Of a DNA stretch of 64,000 nt, positions 36,938 through 45,768 are shown one piece after another (the stretch's first letter is position 1; each line of letters begins with the position of its first letter). Location: contig NZ_CP100416.1 of NCBI RefSeq assembly GCF_026017845.1, positions 2,016,200-2,080,199 on the forward strand. Reading direction: 5' to 3'. This stretch comes from Amycolatopsis mediterranei (lineage in GTDB: Bacteria; Actinomycetota; Actinomycetes; Mycobacteriales; Pseudonocardiaceae). The notes under the pieces are model-generated. The model was not told where the DNA came from and ran no database searches. It worked only from the letters and a program-made list of their open reading frames with translations. Made by a program: the position numbers and the translations under genes.

Positions 36938-37513
36938 CGCCTGCCGGTCGGCGGCGGCTCGCTGATGGTGCCCTCGGTGGACAAGGGCATCCACGCCCAC
37001 CGCGAGAGCGGCGACACGCTGCACACCTACGTCTCGCTCAGCCGGCCGCCGGAGTGGTTCGCCGCCATCGACTTCACCGATCCCGCCGCGGCCGCCGCGC
37101 GAATCGCGGCGGAGTTCGACGGCTGGGCGCCCGAACTCACCGCGCTGATCACCGACGGCGACACCGAGCCCGTCCTGCGGCCCCAGTACACGCTGCCGAT
37201 CGGGCACCGCTGGGCGCGCGTGCCGGGGGTGACGCTGATCGGCGACGCGGCCCACCTCATGCCGGCCAACGGCGAAGGCGCCAACCTGGCCATGCTCGAC
37301 GGCGCGGAGCTCGCCGTCGCCCTCGCCGCACACCCCGGCGACGCCGAAGCCGCCCTCACGGAGTACGAGCAGGCGATGTTCCCGCGCAGCGCCAAGGTCG
37401 GCGCCGAAGGAAAGCGGTTCGACGAGCTCCTCGCCGGCGTCGGGGAGGACGACGTCCCGCGGATCCTGATCGACGCGTTCCGGGAGTTCACCGGAGCGGC
37501 GCGGGAGTCCTAG
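36938..37513 (+). pseudogene. 5'-truncated FAD-dependent monooxygenase (TetX-like), C-terminal half
   Basis: The frame begins right after the MocR stop with LPVGGGSLMVPSVDKGIHAHRE and continues to the second FAD motif LIGDAAHLMPANGEGANLAMLDGAELA, then to the end at 37511-37513. The N-terminal Rossmann GxGxxG and the first half of the hydroxylase are missing: about 190 residues remain where relatives have about 370. GTG/ATG starts at 36965 would yield a 182-residue fragment without NAD(P)H or substrate parts. A deletion fused it to the end of the MocR gene. Its stop overlaps that of the next, convergent gene. Confidence 0.8.
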
Positions 37514-39300
37514 GTGGCGTACTTGCCCACGAAGCTGCCGCAGGTCACGACGCGGCCGGTGAGCCGGGCCTGCAGCGCCTTCTCCAGGCCGAGGTAGTCG
37601 AACACCGGCGTGTCGGGCGGGATCGACTCCGGCACCGGGCCGCCCGTCGCGAGCATCCGGATCGAATCCGTCTCGAACAGGACCAGGTAGCCGCCTTCGC
37701 GGTTCAGCTCGTCCGCCGTCGCGAGCATGCGCTCGGGGGCGGTGCCGACGATCTCCAGCGGCAGCGGCCATTCGAGGGGGAACGGGTTGCGCAGGCCGAA
37801 CGCCGGGTAGGCGAACGGGCTGTCCGGCAGGATCGCCGTCCGCGCGGCCGGGAAGCGGTCCAGGCAGTCGCGGATCTGCCGGACGAAGGTGAACGTCGAG
37901 GGGTTCGTGCGGATGCCGGCCATCGCCGGGGTGACCGCCCCGAGGTCCTCGGTCAGCCGGTCGTGCCCGAGGTCGAAGTACGCCGCCTGGTCGTGGCGGG
38001 CGACGACGACCCACCCGCAGACCGCCACCGCCACACACCCGGCCGTCGCCGTCACCCAGCGCCGGGCCGGCCGCGGGCGGGGCGGGACCAGGTGGCTCAG
38101 CAGCAGCAACGCCGTCAGTGCCAGGGTGCCGGTGAGCAGCGTCGGGGTGTCGTTGCCCCAGGACAGGCTGGTCATGAACCCGGTGGCGAGCACGAGCAGG
38201 CCGGCCCAGGGCACCTTCCGCCGCACGGCCGCGTTCACCGGCACGCTGACCGCGACGATCCACCACAGGACGTCCGCCCAGCGCGAGGAGCCGGTGAACC
38301 GGCCGTCGACGACGGTCCACACCACTGCCGCCGCACCCGCGAACACCAGCACCCAGGACGCGATCCGCCCGGCCACGCCCAGCCGGTCACCCGGCAGCCG
38401 GACGGCCAGGAGCACGACGGCGATCGCGGCGAAGAAGCTCAGCTCCCGCACGGGTGCCCTGGTCAGCACCTCCGGGTCGTCGAGCCACAGCCCGAGCAGC
38501 CGCTCGCCGTACGCGGGCACGCCGCCGGTGAGCTGCTCGACCATCTCCGTGAAGCCGCCGCCGAGGCTCACCCACGCCACGTACGCCAGCCCGGGCGCGG
38601 CGAGCGCGAGGAGGTCGAGGACCAGCCGGCGCCACCAGCTCGCCGTGCGCAGCGCGCCCGCCCGGGTGGCCGGGTGCAGCAGCAGCCACAGCACGCCGAT
38701 CACGGCGGCCAGCGCGAAGCTCTGCTTGACGAACACCGCGCAGCCGAGCAGCACCAGCCCGCCGCGGCGGGCGAGCGCGCGGCCGCTGCCCAGCCCCGCG
38801 TCCAGGGCCCAGGCACCGCACGCGGTGAGCGCGATGCCGTCCACGGTGTGCCAGGCCATCAGCGGGAACGCGTTGAGGTTGATCAGCGACGCGGCCGCGA
38901 CCATCGCCGTCATCCCCGGGCCCCACTCGAGCACCCGGCGCCGCGTGACCAGCGCGGCGAACGCGATCGTGGCCACGGTGATCTCGATCATGGACAGGAA
39001 GCTGGAGCCGAAGAACAGCGGCATCGGCAGCGCGTAGTCGGCGACGTGCAGCACCGCGGACCCCAGCGGGCGGGCCGAGATGATGTCGGCGTGCGGGACT
39101 TCGCCGTGCAGCACGCGCCACGCCTGGGCGAGGATGAAGCCCTGGTCGGAGGGGTGGAAGCCGAACCGGCCGACGCGCAGTTCGGTGGCCAGCGCGAGCA
39201 GCAGCACCCAGCCGGCGTGGACGCTCCAGCGCAGCAGCGGCCGGGCCTGCCTGGCGGGCGCCGGCGTCGCGGCGACCTGCGCAGGACTCGCCACGTCCAC
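37510..39300 (-). CDS. Polytopic membrane protein, probable GT-C-type glycosyltransferase
   Basis: The 596-residue protein has about 11-12 membrane segments between residues 25 and 430, an early loop with acidic/aromatic residues (RVGRFGFHPSDQGFILAQAWRVL) of the sort that holds the catalytic acid in GT-C enzymes, and a soluble C-terminal domain (about 430-596) with FVRQIRDCLDRFPAARTAILPDSPFAYPAFGLRNPFPLEWP. I cannot assign the sugar. The function may be polyprenyl-phosphate-dependent glycosylation outside the membrane. Upstream, 39301-39612 holds no gene I accept; a TACCAT hexamer on the minus strand (plus 39339-39344) lies about 40 bases before the ATG. Confidence 0.65.
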   Translation of the reverse strand: MDVASPAQVAATPAPARQARPLLRWSVHAGWVLLLALATELRVGRFGFHPSDQGFILAQAWRVLHGEVPHADIISARPLGSAVLHVADYALPMPLFFGSSFLSMIEITVATIAFAALVTRRRVLEWGPGMTAMVAAASLINLNAFPLMAWHTVDGIALTACGAWALDAGLGSGRALARRGGLVLLGCAVFVKQSFALAAVIGVLWLLLHPATRAGALRTASWWRRLVLDLLALAAPGLAYVAWVSLGGGFTEMVEQLTGGVPAYGERLLGLWLDDPEVLTRAPVRELSFFAAIAVVLLAVRLPGDRLGVAGRIASWVLVFAGAAAVVWTVVDGRFTGSSRWADVLWWIVAVSVPVNAAVRRKVPWAGLLVLATGFMTSLSWGNDTPTLLTGTLALTALLLLSHLVPPRPRPARRWVTATAGCVAVAVCGWVVVARHDQAAYFDLGHDRLTEDLGAVTPAMAGIRTNPSTFTFVRQIRDCLDRFPAARTAILPDSPFAYPAFGLRNPFPLEWPLPLEIVGTAPERMLATADELNREGGYLVLFETDSIRMLATGGPVPESIPPDTPVFDYLGLEKALQARLTGRVVTCGSFVGKYAT

Positions 39301-39612
39301 GCCCCGCCCGCCTTCCGCTCCCGATCACACCCGGGAAGCGATGGTAGCGGCCGGGGCGCCGCACCCGGCGGACCGGTGCGGACGCCACCCCGGGAGACCG
39401 GCGTGGCGTCCGCCGGACGTCACCCGAGGGTGCGCCGCGCGGTGCCGATCACGGCCGTTTTGTCGGTCACGGCGCTGCGTTGCCCTGAGCTGAATACGCT
39501 GAATTCCGGCATTCCGAACTCCCCAGTTGAAGCCCGTACGGGTGCACGGGACTCGCGCGAGGGTAGAAGTACCGTCGCCCCCGTGCCACTGTTTCGGCGG
39601 AATTCGCGGGAA

Positions 39613-41592
39613 TCAAGCACGATGGCGCCAGATGAGCCGGGTCACCGCCGCCGCGACCGACGCCGGGGCGGACCGGCGGGGCAGTCCGCGCGCCTCGGGC
39701 GCGGACTCCGGCACCGCCCGGTAGGCCAGGTGCGCGGCGAACCGGGCGAGCCGCGGCGCGGCCAGCGTCGCCAGTTCGGCGGCGCGGCCTTCGGGGAGGC
39801 TGAGGATCTCCGGCCGCTCCTCGCACGCCTTCACCACCAGCGCCGCGGCGCGTTCCGGGCTGCTGGACGGGATCCCGCGGTAGCCGGTCGGCGCGATCAT
39901 CGGCGTCCGCACCAGCGGCATCCGCACCGACGTGAAGGTGACGCCGTCCGAGAGCGTCTCGCGCCCGGCCGTCAGCCCGAATTCCTCCAGTGCCGCCTTC
40001 GATGCCAGGTAGGCCGAAAAGCGCGGGGTGTCGGTCTGCAGGCCCTGGGTCGTCACGTTGACGACGTGGCCGAACCGGCGCTCGGCCATCGACGGCAGGA
40101 AGCCGAGGATCAGCCGGACCGGCCCGAAGTAGTTGATCGCCATCGTGCGCTCGAAGTCGTGGAACCGCTGCGTGGACAGCGCGACCGAGCGCCGGATCGA
40201 CCGGCCGGCGTTGTTCACCAGCACGTCCACTGCGCCGTGGTCACCGAGTACGTCCTTGACCAGCGCGTCGACGGCGTCGCCGTCGGTGAGGTCGCACGGG
40301 TACGCCGCGGCGGTGCCGCCGGCCGCCAGGATCTCCGCCCGCACCTCTTCGAGCTCGGAAGCGCGGCGGGCCACGAGGATCACCTTCGCGCCCTTGCGCG
40401 CCACGGCGAGCGCGGACGCCCGGCCGATCCCGGACGACGCGCCGGTGATCAGCACCGTGCGCCCGGCCAGGCCGTGGGTGCGGCGCGCGCGGTCGGGGTC
40501 GAGGTGGGCCCGCCAGTACCGGTAGAGCGGCGCCGCGTAGTCCCGCAGTTCGGGGAGTTCGATGCCGCTGCCGTACAACGCCGTCGTGGTGCGGGCGGTG
40601 TCGAAGACGACGTCCATGGTCAGGTGCGGCAGCACGGCCAGGGGGACGCCCAGTTCCTCGAGGACGGCCGCGCGGCCACCCCGGCCGCCGGGCACGCGGT
40701 CGATCCCGGCCGCGGCCGCGTGCGCCAGGCGGCCGCCCGCGCGCCGCAGCGCGCCCGACGGCCCGGCGGGCAGCACGGCCCGGATCACCGGCCCGCCCGC
40801 GGCGCGGGCGAAGGCGTTGTAGACGGAGTTGAGCGACTGGGGGCGCGCGGCGGCGAGGTGGTAGGTCGTCCCCGAGGGCGCGTCCCGGTGCATCAGGTAT
40901 TCCATCGCCTCGACGACGTAGTCGACCGGCACCAGGTTCGTCGCGCCCAGGTCGGGTGCGGCCAGCGGGAGCCGCCGGGGCAGCGCCGCCAGCCGCGAAA
41001 TCGCCGGGAGAAAGTAGTAGGGCCCGTCGACCTTGTCCATCTCGCCGGTGCGCGAGTCGCCGACGACGGCCGAGGGCCGGTAGACGCGGAAGGGCAGCGG
41101 CTGCTCGCGGACGAGCTGTTCGGCCTGGAACTTCGTCGCGTGGTACGGCGAGCCGAAGCGCTGGCCGAGGTCGAAGTCGGCTTCGGTGAACCGCCCGGCG
41201 TGGTCGCCGGCGACGGCGATCGACGACACGTGGTGCACCAGCCCGGCCCGCGCCGCGGCGGCGAAGGCGAGCAGGTGGCGGGTCCCCTCGACGTTGGCGC
41301 GCCGGTTGGCGTCCTCGCCGGCGGTGAGGTCGTAGATCGCGCCGAGGTGGACGACGTGGTCGAGGTGGGGCAGATCGGCGGGGTCGGCGCCGAGCCGGGG
41401 TTCGGCGAGGTCGCCGGGCACCGGGTGCAGCTTGTCCGCGCCCGGCCAGTCGCGCGCCAAGCCGGCCAGGCGCTCGCGGGAGGTCTCCCGCACCAGCGCG
41501 TACACCGCGGACGTCTCGGGCCGCTGAAGCAGCCGTGCGACCAGGCGTTTTCCGATGAAGCCGGTTGCGCCTGTCACGAAGTAGGTCGTCAT
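39613..41592 (-). CDS. Two-domain fatty acyl-CoA reductase (extended plus classical SDR)
   Basis: The 659-residue protein joins an N-terminal extended SDR/thioester-reductase-like domain (YFVTGATGFIGKRLV, then YHATKFQAE with Tyr/Lys, about 150-155) to a C-terminal classical SDR (VLITGASSGIGRASA about 376, VNNAGRSIRR, YLASKAALEEF Tyr/Lys about 527-531). Length and domain order match bacterial fatty acyl-CoA reductases such as Maqu_2507 and the mycobacterial AcrA1 (Rv3391), which reduce acyl-CoA via the aldehyde to alcohol with NADPH. A wax-ester or lipid role is likely. A palindrome lies 32 bases upstream. Confidence 0.85.
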   Translation of the reverse strand: MTTYFVTGATGFIGKRLVARLLQRPETSAVYALVRETSRERLAGLARDWPGADKLHPVPGDLAEPRLGADPADLPHLDHVVHLGAIYDLTAGEDANRRANVEGTRHLLAFAAAARAGLVHHVSSIAVAGDHAGRFTEADFDLGQRFGSPYHATKFQAEQLVREQPLPFRVYRPSAVVGDSRTGEMDKVDGPYYFLPAISRLAALPRRLPLAAPDLGATNLVPVDYVVEAMEYLMHRDAPSGTTYHLAAARPQSLNSVYNAFARAAGGPVIRAVLPAGPSGALRRAGGRLAHAAAAGIDRVPGGRGGRAAVLEELGVPLAVLPHLTMDVVFDTARTTTALYGSGIELPELRDYAAPLYRYWRAHLDPDRARRTHGLAGRTVLITGASSGIGRASALAVARKGAKVILVARRASELEEVRAEILAAGGTAAAYPCDLTDGDAVDALVKDVLGDHGAVDVLVNNAGRSIRRSVALSTQRFHDFERTMAINYFGPVRLILGFLPSMAERRFGHVVNVTTQGLQTDTPRFSAYLASKAALEEFGLTAGRETLSDGVTFTSVRMPLVRTPMIAPTGYRGIPSSSPERAAALVVKACEERPEILSLPEGRAAELATLAAPRLARFAAHLAYRAVPESAPEARGLPRRSAPASVAAAVTRLIWRHRA

Positions 41593-41623
41593 GGCCGGTC
41601 CCTTCCGTCGGGCCCGACTCTAA

Positions 41624-41639
41624 CCTACTGGAAAGTAGG
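41624..41639. promoter_or_regulatory. Palindrome CCTACT-GGAA-AGTAGG (candidate repressor site)
   Basis: Perfect 6-base arms around 4 bases, about 32 bases upstream of the reductase start on the minus strand. The form suits a TetR-type repressor. No regulator gene is adjacent. Confidence 0.5.
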
Positions 41640-41660
41640 AACGATAGTTGTCAGTGTTGT

Positions 41661-41705
41661 CCGGGGTCGAACCCCGGGCCCCGCCGAAGGGGCTGCGCCC
41701 CCTCG
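41661..41705. terminator. Two consecutive hairpins after the small gene
   Basis: CCGGGGT-cga-ACCCCGG (41661-41677) and CCGAAGGGG-ctgcg-CCCCCTCGG (41683-41705, one bulge) form stable stems downstream of the minus-strand gene ending at 41716, and before the reductase promoter. Confidence 0.6.
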
Positions 41706-41715
41706 GAACCCCCGA

Positions 41716-41916
41716 TCAGCTTTCTTCTTCGTCGGCCGTCGCGACGACCGCGTCCCGCAGGGCGGCCCGCAGCCGTCCGACGTCGAGCGGCCCGAGCACC
41801 GCCGCTTCGCCCGGCGGCGCGACCAGCACCACCTTGTCGTTGCTGACGAACACCGTCACATCCCTGCGCCTGCCGGCCAGATCCCGGCAGCCGATCGACC
41901 ACTCGCCCCGACTCAT
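41716..41916 (-). CDS. Small hypothetical protein, 66 residues
   Basis: The frame encodes MSRGEWSIGCRDLAGRRRDVTV followed by FVSNDKVVLVAPPGEAAVLGPLDVGRLRAALRDAVV and an acidic end. It looks like a short beta sheet followed by one helix. I do not recognise the family. It diverges from the ferredoxin reductase gene and is followed by two hairpins, consistent with a real transcript. Confidence 0.55.
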   Translation of the reverse strand: MSRGEWSIGCRDLAGRRRDVTVFVSNDKVVLVAPPGEAAVLGPLDVGRLRAALRDAVVATADEEES

Positions 41917-42121
41917 GGTCGCCGCCCTCCGATTCCCTTGTCGTGGTCGTGCTCCGTGCGAGGGTGGGAGCGGACCCCGGCGGCCCTATGACGCGGGTTC
42001 ACCCGATCTGCCTACTCGCGAGTTTTGTCTTGCGCTTTGCGGGTTTTCGGCGTAGCTGCGGTCGTGGCGCGGCCGGTTCGGTAGTAGCGTCCGGGGCACG
42101 AGCCGTCTTCGGGAGGTCTGG

Positions 42122-43345
42122 ATGTCGGAACCGCGGAAGATCGTCATCGTCGGTGCGGGCCTGGGTGGGGCGTCCGCGGCGGCCGCGGTGCGCGAACGCG
42201 GGTACACCGGCGAAATCCTGCTGATGGGCGCGGATCCACACCGCCCGTACGAGCTGCCGCCGCTGTCGAAGGGCGTGCTGCTGGGCAACGCCGACGAACC
42301 CGACTGGGTGCACGAAGAGAAGTTCTACGCCGAGAAGGACATCCGCTTCGGCGCCGGCGTCACGGCGACCCGGATCGAGCTCGGCGCCCGGCTGGTGCTC
42401 GACGACGCGGGCGGCGAACACCGCTACGACCGGCTGGTGCTGGCGACCGGCTCCCGGCCGCGCCCGCTGCCGGTGCCCGGTGGCGACCTGCCGGGGCTGT
42501 ACACGCTGCGCACCCTGGACGACTCGCTCAAGCTGCGTTCGGCGTTCGCCGCGGCCGAGCGCGTGGTGATCGTCGGCGCCGGCTGGATCGGCTCCGAAGC
42601 GGCCGCGGCGGCCCGGAAGCACAACGCGGAGGTGACGGTCGTCGACCCGGTGCCGGTGCCGCTGGCGAACGTGGTCGGCGAGACGGTCGGCGGGGTGTTC
42701 CGCGACCTGCACGTCTCGAACGGCGTCCACTACCGCTTGGGCGAGCAGGTCGCGGAGATCACGGGCGGCCCGGACGGCGTCCGCGGCGTCCGGTTGAGCG
42801 GCGGCGAAGAGCTGACGGCGGACGTGGTCCTGATCGCGGTCGGCGCGGCCCCGAGGGTGGAGTTGGCCCACGCGGCGGGCCTGGAGCTCGCCGACGACGG
42901 CGGGGTGGCCGTGGACGCGGGCCTGCGCACGGCGGCGCCCGACGTCTACGCGGTGGGCGACATCGCCGCCCACTTCCACCCGCGGTACGGGCGGCGCGTC
43001 CGCGTGGAGCACTGGGCGAACGCCAAGGACCAGGGCACGCACGTGGCGCAGAACCTGCTGGGCGAGAACGAGCCGTTCCTGGCCTCGCCGTACTTCTTCA
43101 CCGACCAGTACGACCTGGGCTGCGAATACCGCGGCCTGGCCGACCCGGCCGCGGACGAACTGGTGGTCCGCGGCGACCTGGCGTCCCGCGAGTTCACGGC
43201 GTTCTGGCTGCACGAGGGCGAAGTGGCGGCGGCGATGAACGTGAACATGTGGGACGACGGGGATGCCTTGGGTGCCTTGGTCGACGGCGACGCGAAGGTG
43301 ACGGCGGAGCAGCTCAGGACGGCGGAGTTGGCTTCGCTGGTGTGA
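42122..43345 (+). CDS. FAD-dependent ferredoxin/rubredoxin reductase
   Basis: The 407-residue flavoprotein has the FAD motif IVIVGAGLGGASAAAAVRERG (8-28), RPYELPPLSK near 49, LVLATGSRPR, the NAD(P)H motif VVIVGAGWIGSEAAAAARK (about 142), and DVYAVGDIAAHF (about 275), with a C-terminal dimerisation domain. It fits ferredoxin reductases that feed P450 or Rieske systems. No ferredoxin or P450 is adjacent. GGGAGG lies just upstream of the ATG. Its 3' end overlaps the convergent MerR gene by 32 bases. Confidence 0.87.
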   Translation: MSEPRKIVIVGAGLGGASAAAAVRERGYTGEILLMGADPHRPYELPPLSKGVLLGNADEPDWVHEEKFYAEKDIRFGAGVTATRIELGARLVLDDAGGEHRYDRLVLATGSRPRPLPVPGGDLPGLYTLRTLDDSLKLRSAFAAAERVVIVGAGWIGSEAAAAARKHNAEVTVVDPVPVPLANVVGETVGGVFRDLHVSNGVHYRLGEQVAEITGGPDGVRGVRLSGGEELTADVVLIAVGAAPRVELAHAAGLELADDGGVAVDAGLRTAAPDVYAVGDIAAHFHPRYGRRVRVEHWANAKDQGTHVAQNLLGENEPFLASPYFFTDQYDLGCEYRGLADPAADELVVRGDLASREFTAFWLHEGEVAAAMNVNMWDDGDALGALVDGDAKVTAEQLRTAELASLV

Positions 43346-44057
43346 GGCGTTCGCGGATCAGCGCGTCGAGCCGGCGCCAAGCGGGTGACGACGCGTTGAC
43401 CGCACCCTGCACCAGCGCCGGGATCGCGGAATCCCGTTCGTACGAAGGCAGTTCCGCGCCGTAGCGGGCTCGGGTCGCGGCGACGAGCCGCGAACCCAGC
43501 GCCTCGACGCGCGGATCGTGCGGGTCGAGGTCGTGGATCCGGTCGTACTCGAGGACCAGGGAGAGCAACGCCGGGTCGCCCAGCATTGCCGACTGGTCGC
43601 GGAAGTTGCGGTGTGCCGTCTCCGGGTGGGTGGCGAACACCAGCAGCCAGAGGTCGTTCTGCAGCGTCACCCACCGCTCGCTGAACCCGAGGCCCGGCAG
43701 CCGGCCGAGGTGGGCCACCACCTCGTCCGGCAGGGGCGAAAGGTCGCCGTCGGCCAGGCGCCGGAGCCGGGAGCGGGTGGCCTGCAGGGCCTCGATCCGG
43801 GCGGCCAGGTCGTCGTCGATCCGCCGGAGCGCCGCGGCGAGCCCGTCGCCGGCGCGGAGTTCGCGGATGCGGGCCAGCGGGACGCCGGCCTCGGCGAGCG
43901 TGCGGATCTTGATCAGCTCGACCGCGTCGGACGCGCGGTACCGCCGGTAGCCGGAACGGTCGCGGTCCGGCTCCGGGAGCAGGCCCTTCGCGTGGTAGAC
44001 GCGGATCGTCTTGGTCGTGACCCCGACGTACCCGGCGAGCTGTCCGATGGTGAGCAC
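43314..44057 (-). CDS. MerR-family transcriptional regulator
   Basis: The 247-residue protein has a MerR HTH at the very start (LTIGQLAGYVGVTTKTIRVYHAKGLLPEPDRDRSGYRRY), a dimerisation helix (about 75-115) and a C-terminal domain of about 130 residues with no clear cysteines for metals; it may bind an organic ligand. The GTG at 44057 is chosen since the HTH begins there; upstream starts lie inside the operator. The palindrome at 44077-44097 lies in the divergent region. Confidence 0.87.
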   Translation of the reverse strand: MLTIGQLAGYVGVTTKTIRVYHAKGLLPEPDRDRSGYRRYRASDAVELIKIRTLAEAGVPLARIRELRAGDGLAAALRRIDDDLAARIEALQATRSRLRRLADGDLSPLPDEVVAHLGRLPGLGFSERWVTLQNDLWLLVFATHPETAHRNFRDQSAMLGDPALLSLVLEYDRIHDLDPHDPRVEALGSRLVAATRARYGAELPSYERDSAIPALVQGAVNASSPAWRRLDALIRERLTPAKPTPPS

Positions 44058-44073
44058 CTCGCCATCGTCGCAC

Positions 44074-44097
44074 TTGACCTTGCCCTGGGGGCAAGGT
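44074..44097. promoter_or_regulatory. MerR-type promoter/operator: TTGACC plus ACCTTGCC/GGCAAGGT palindrome
   Basis: TTGACC (44074-44079) is the -35 of a promoter facing the small gene. ACCTTGCC (44077-44084) and GGCAAGGT (44090-44097) form a palindrome directly after it, where MerR proteins bind and correct a long spacer. A 19-base spacer leads to GCATGC at 44099. The same site may also control the MerR gene. Confidence 0.65.
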
Positions 44098-44111
44098 TGC
44101 ATGCTGGCCGC

Positions 44112-44366
44112 ATGACCGATCACGAAACCCTGCGTGCGCTGGCCGACGAGGGCAACGAGACCGCGCTCGACCGGCTGGCCGACCTCGCCGACGCCCGCGG
44201 GGACGTCGAGGAGCTGAGCGAGCTGCTGGACGAAGGCTGCGACCACGCCGGCGAGCTGCTCACCCGCCGGGCGGTCGCCGCGAAAGACCTCTTGCAGCTG
44301 CAGCGGATCGCCGACGCCGGCCACGAACCCGCCGGTGACGAGCTGGAGCGCCTGCTCAGGAAGTAG
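44112..44366 (+). CDS. Small helical-repeat protein, probable MerR target
   Basis: The 84-residue acidic protein consists of short repeated helices: ALADEGNETALDRLADLADARGDVEELSELLDEGCDHAGELL and then AAKDLLQLQRIADAGHEPAGDELERLL. Such ADEGN/ALDRLADLA repeats are found in small actinobacterial proteins of unknown role; they suggest a TPR/HEAT-like scaffold. ATG at 44112 follows the MerR-type promoter, so it is probably induced with the regulator's signal. Its end overlaps the convergent exporter gene by 11 bases. Confidence 0.7.
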   Translation: MTDHETLRALADEGNETALDRLADLADARGDVEELSELLDEGCDHAGELLTRRAVAAKDLLQLQRIADAGHEPAGDELERLLRK

Positions 44367-45561
44367 CCGGGCGCGTCAGCGCCAGGTAGGCCACCAGCGC
44401 CAGGACGGCGAACCCGGCCATGGTCGCGGCCATCGGCACCGCCGTGCCCGGTCCGCCCAGGCCGACCAGCGGCGTCGCCACCGCGCCCACCGCGAACTGC
44501 AGCACGCCCAGCAGCGCCGAAGCCGCCCCGGCCGAGCGCGCGTGCGAAGCCAGCGCCAGCGAACTCGCGTTCGGCATCACCAGGCCGATGCTCGACACCA
44601 GCAGGAACAGCGACACCAGGAGCAGGGCCAGCGGCGCGTGGAAAAGCACCGAGGCCAGCACCGAGGCTCCGCCGGTCACGCCGAGCAGCAGGCCGGAGCG
44701 CAGCAGCGCCCGCTCCCGGATCCGCCCGACCAGACGGCCGTTGAGCTGACCCGCCAGCACGATCCCGACGCCGTTCGCCCCGAACACCACGCTGTAGGCC
44801 TGCGGGCTGAGCCCGTACACGCCCTGCAACGCGAACGACGAGCCCGAGATGTAGGCGAACATCGAGGCGAACAGCAGCCCCGACGCCAGCGCGTAGCCGG
44901 CGAACGACCGGTCCAGCGCCAGCCGCCCGTACGTCCGCAGCACCGGGCCGAGCCGGAGCGGAGACCGCGCGGCCGACGGCTCCGGCAGGAAGAACACCAC
45001 CACGGCCAGCAGCAGCGCGCCGAACGCCGTCAGCACGACGAACACCCCGCGCCACGACGTCCAGTTCAGCAGCTGCCCGCCGATGAGCGGCGCCAGGATC
45101 GGCGCCAGGCCGCTGACCAGCATCAACGTCGAGAAGAACTTCGTCATCGCGGTCCCGGAGAACAGGTCCCGCACGGTGGCGCGCGCGATCACGATCCCCG
45201 CGGCGGCGCCGAGCGACTGCACGAGCCGCGCCGCGACCAGGAGCCAGGCGTCCGGGCTCACCGCGCACAGCACCGAGCCCACGACGTACAGCACCAGCCC
45301 GGCGAGCAGCGGACGACGGCGGCCCAGCGCGTCCGACAGCGGGCCGAGCACCAGCTGGCCCAGGGCCAGTCCGACGATGAACGCGCTGAGCGTCAGCTGG
45401 ACCGTGCTGTCCGCCGCGTGCAGGTCGGCCGCCATCCGGGGCAGCGCGGGCAGGTACATGTCGATCGACAGCGGCCCGAACGCGGTGAGGCCGCCCAGGA
45501 CGAGGACGAACTTCAGCTGCGCCCGCCGGCTCGGCGCGGTAGGTTCCGCCGCGATGGTCAT
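44356..45561 (-). CDS. Bcr/CflA-type MFS drug exporter
   Basis: The 401-residue protein has 12 predicted membrane segments and the Bcr/CflA start FVLVLGGLTAFGPLSIDMYLPALPRMAADL, the motif A-like GPLSDALGRRRPLLAGLV (about 80), and the motif C-like ARLVQSLGAAAGIVIARATVRD. These proton antiporters expel bicyclomycin, sulfonamides and similar drugs. GAAGGG precedes the ATG. Divergent from the fucose operon across 207 bases. Confidence 0.88.
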   Translation of the reverse strand: MTIAAEPTAPSRRAQLKFVLVLGGLTAFGPLSIDMYLPALPRMAADLHAADSTVQLTLSAFIVGLALGQLVLGPLSDALGRRRPLLAGLVLYVVGSVLCAVSPDAWLLVAARLVQSLGAAAGIVIARATVRDLFSGTAMTKFFSTLMLVSGLAPILAPLIGGQLLNWTSWRGVFVVLTAFGALLLAVVVFFLPEPSAARSPLRLGPVLRTYGRLALDRSFAGYALASGLLFASMFAYISGSSFALQGVYGLSPQAYSVVFGANGVGIVLAGQLNGRLVGRIRERALLRSGLLLGVTGGASVLASVLFHAPLALLLVSLFLLVSSIGLVMPNASSLALASHARSAGAASALLGVLQFAVGAVATPLVGLGGPGTAVPMAATMAGFAVLALVAYLALTRPATS

Positions 45562-45702
45562 GCACGTCCCTTCGTCCCCTCTCCGTGGACCAGCGGGAAG
45601 GGCCCCGGTGCTATTCCGGCTGTGACCGGTGACACCCCGTGGTCACCCGGTCAGGAACCGACACTGATCCGATCAATTTTGCGACCGATTCGGCGAAGCC
45701 TC

Positions 45703-45742
45703 TGGATCGACGGTCTCGACTGCGATATACATCGGATGTCTG
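45703..45742 (+). promoter_or_regulatory. Promoter of the sugar operon with an overlapping regulator motif
   Basis: TGGATC (45703-45708), a 17-base spacer and TATACA (45726-45731) make a fair promoter. ACATCGGATGTCTG (45729-45742) overlaps its -10 and start region and matches 12 of 14 bases of a motif beside the FadR-type gene (minus strand, 53140-53153). Repression by that FadR is inferred. Confidence 0.5.
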
Positions 45743-45768
45743 GTCGGTGTGGGTGAAGGGAAACATCC

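Noticed and set aside
39420..39620. Short minus-strand frame in the gap 39301-39612
   Set aside because: It overlaps the end of the reductase gene, has no ribosome binding site that I can see, and no domain. Left as non-coding, although the gap itself is unexplained.
36712..41991. A very long open frame (over 1700 codons) on the plus strand
   Set aside because: It lies antisense to clear genes (GT-C-like protein, fatty acyl-CoA reductase), is rich in Arg, Gly, His and Asp, and has no domain. Typical of high-GC antisense frames.
43314..43345. Overlap of convergent genes (32 bases) as antisense regulation
   Set aside because: Short tail-to-tail overlaps also occur at 20620, 37510 and 44356 in this window and are common in compact actinobacterial genomes.
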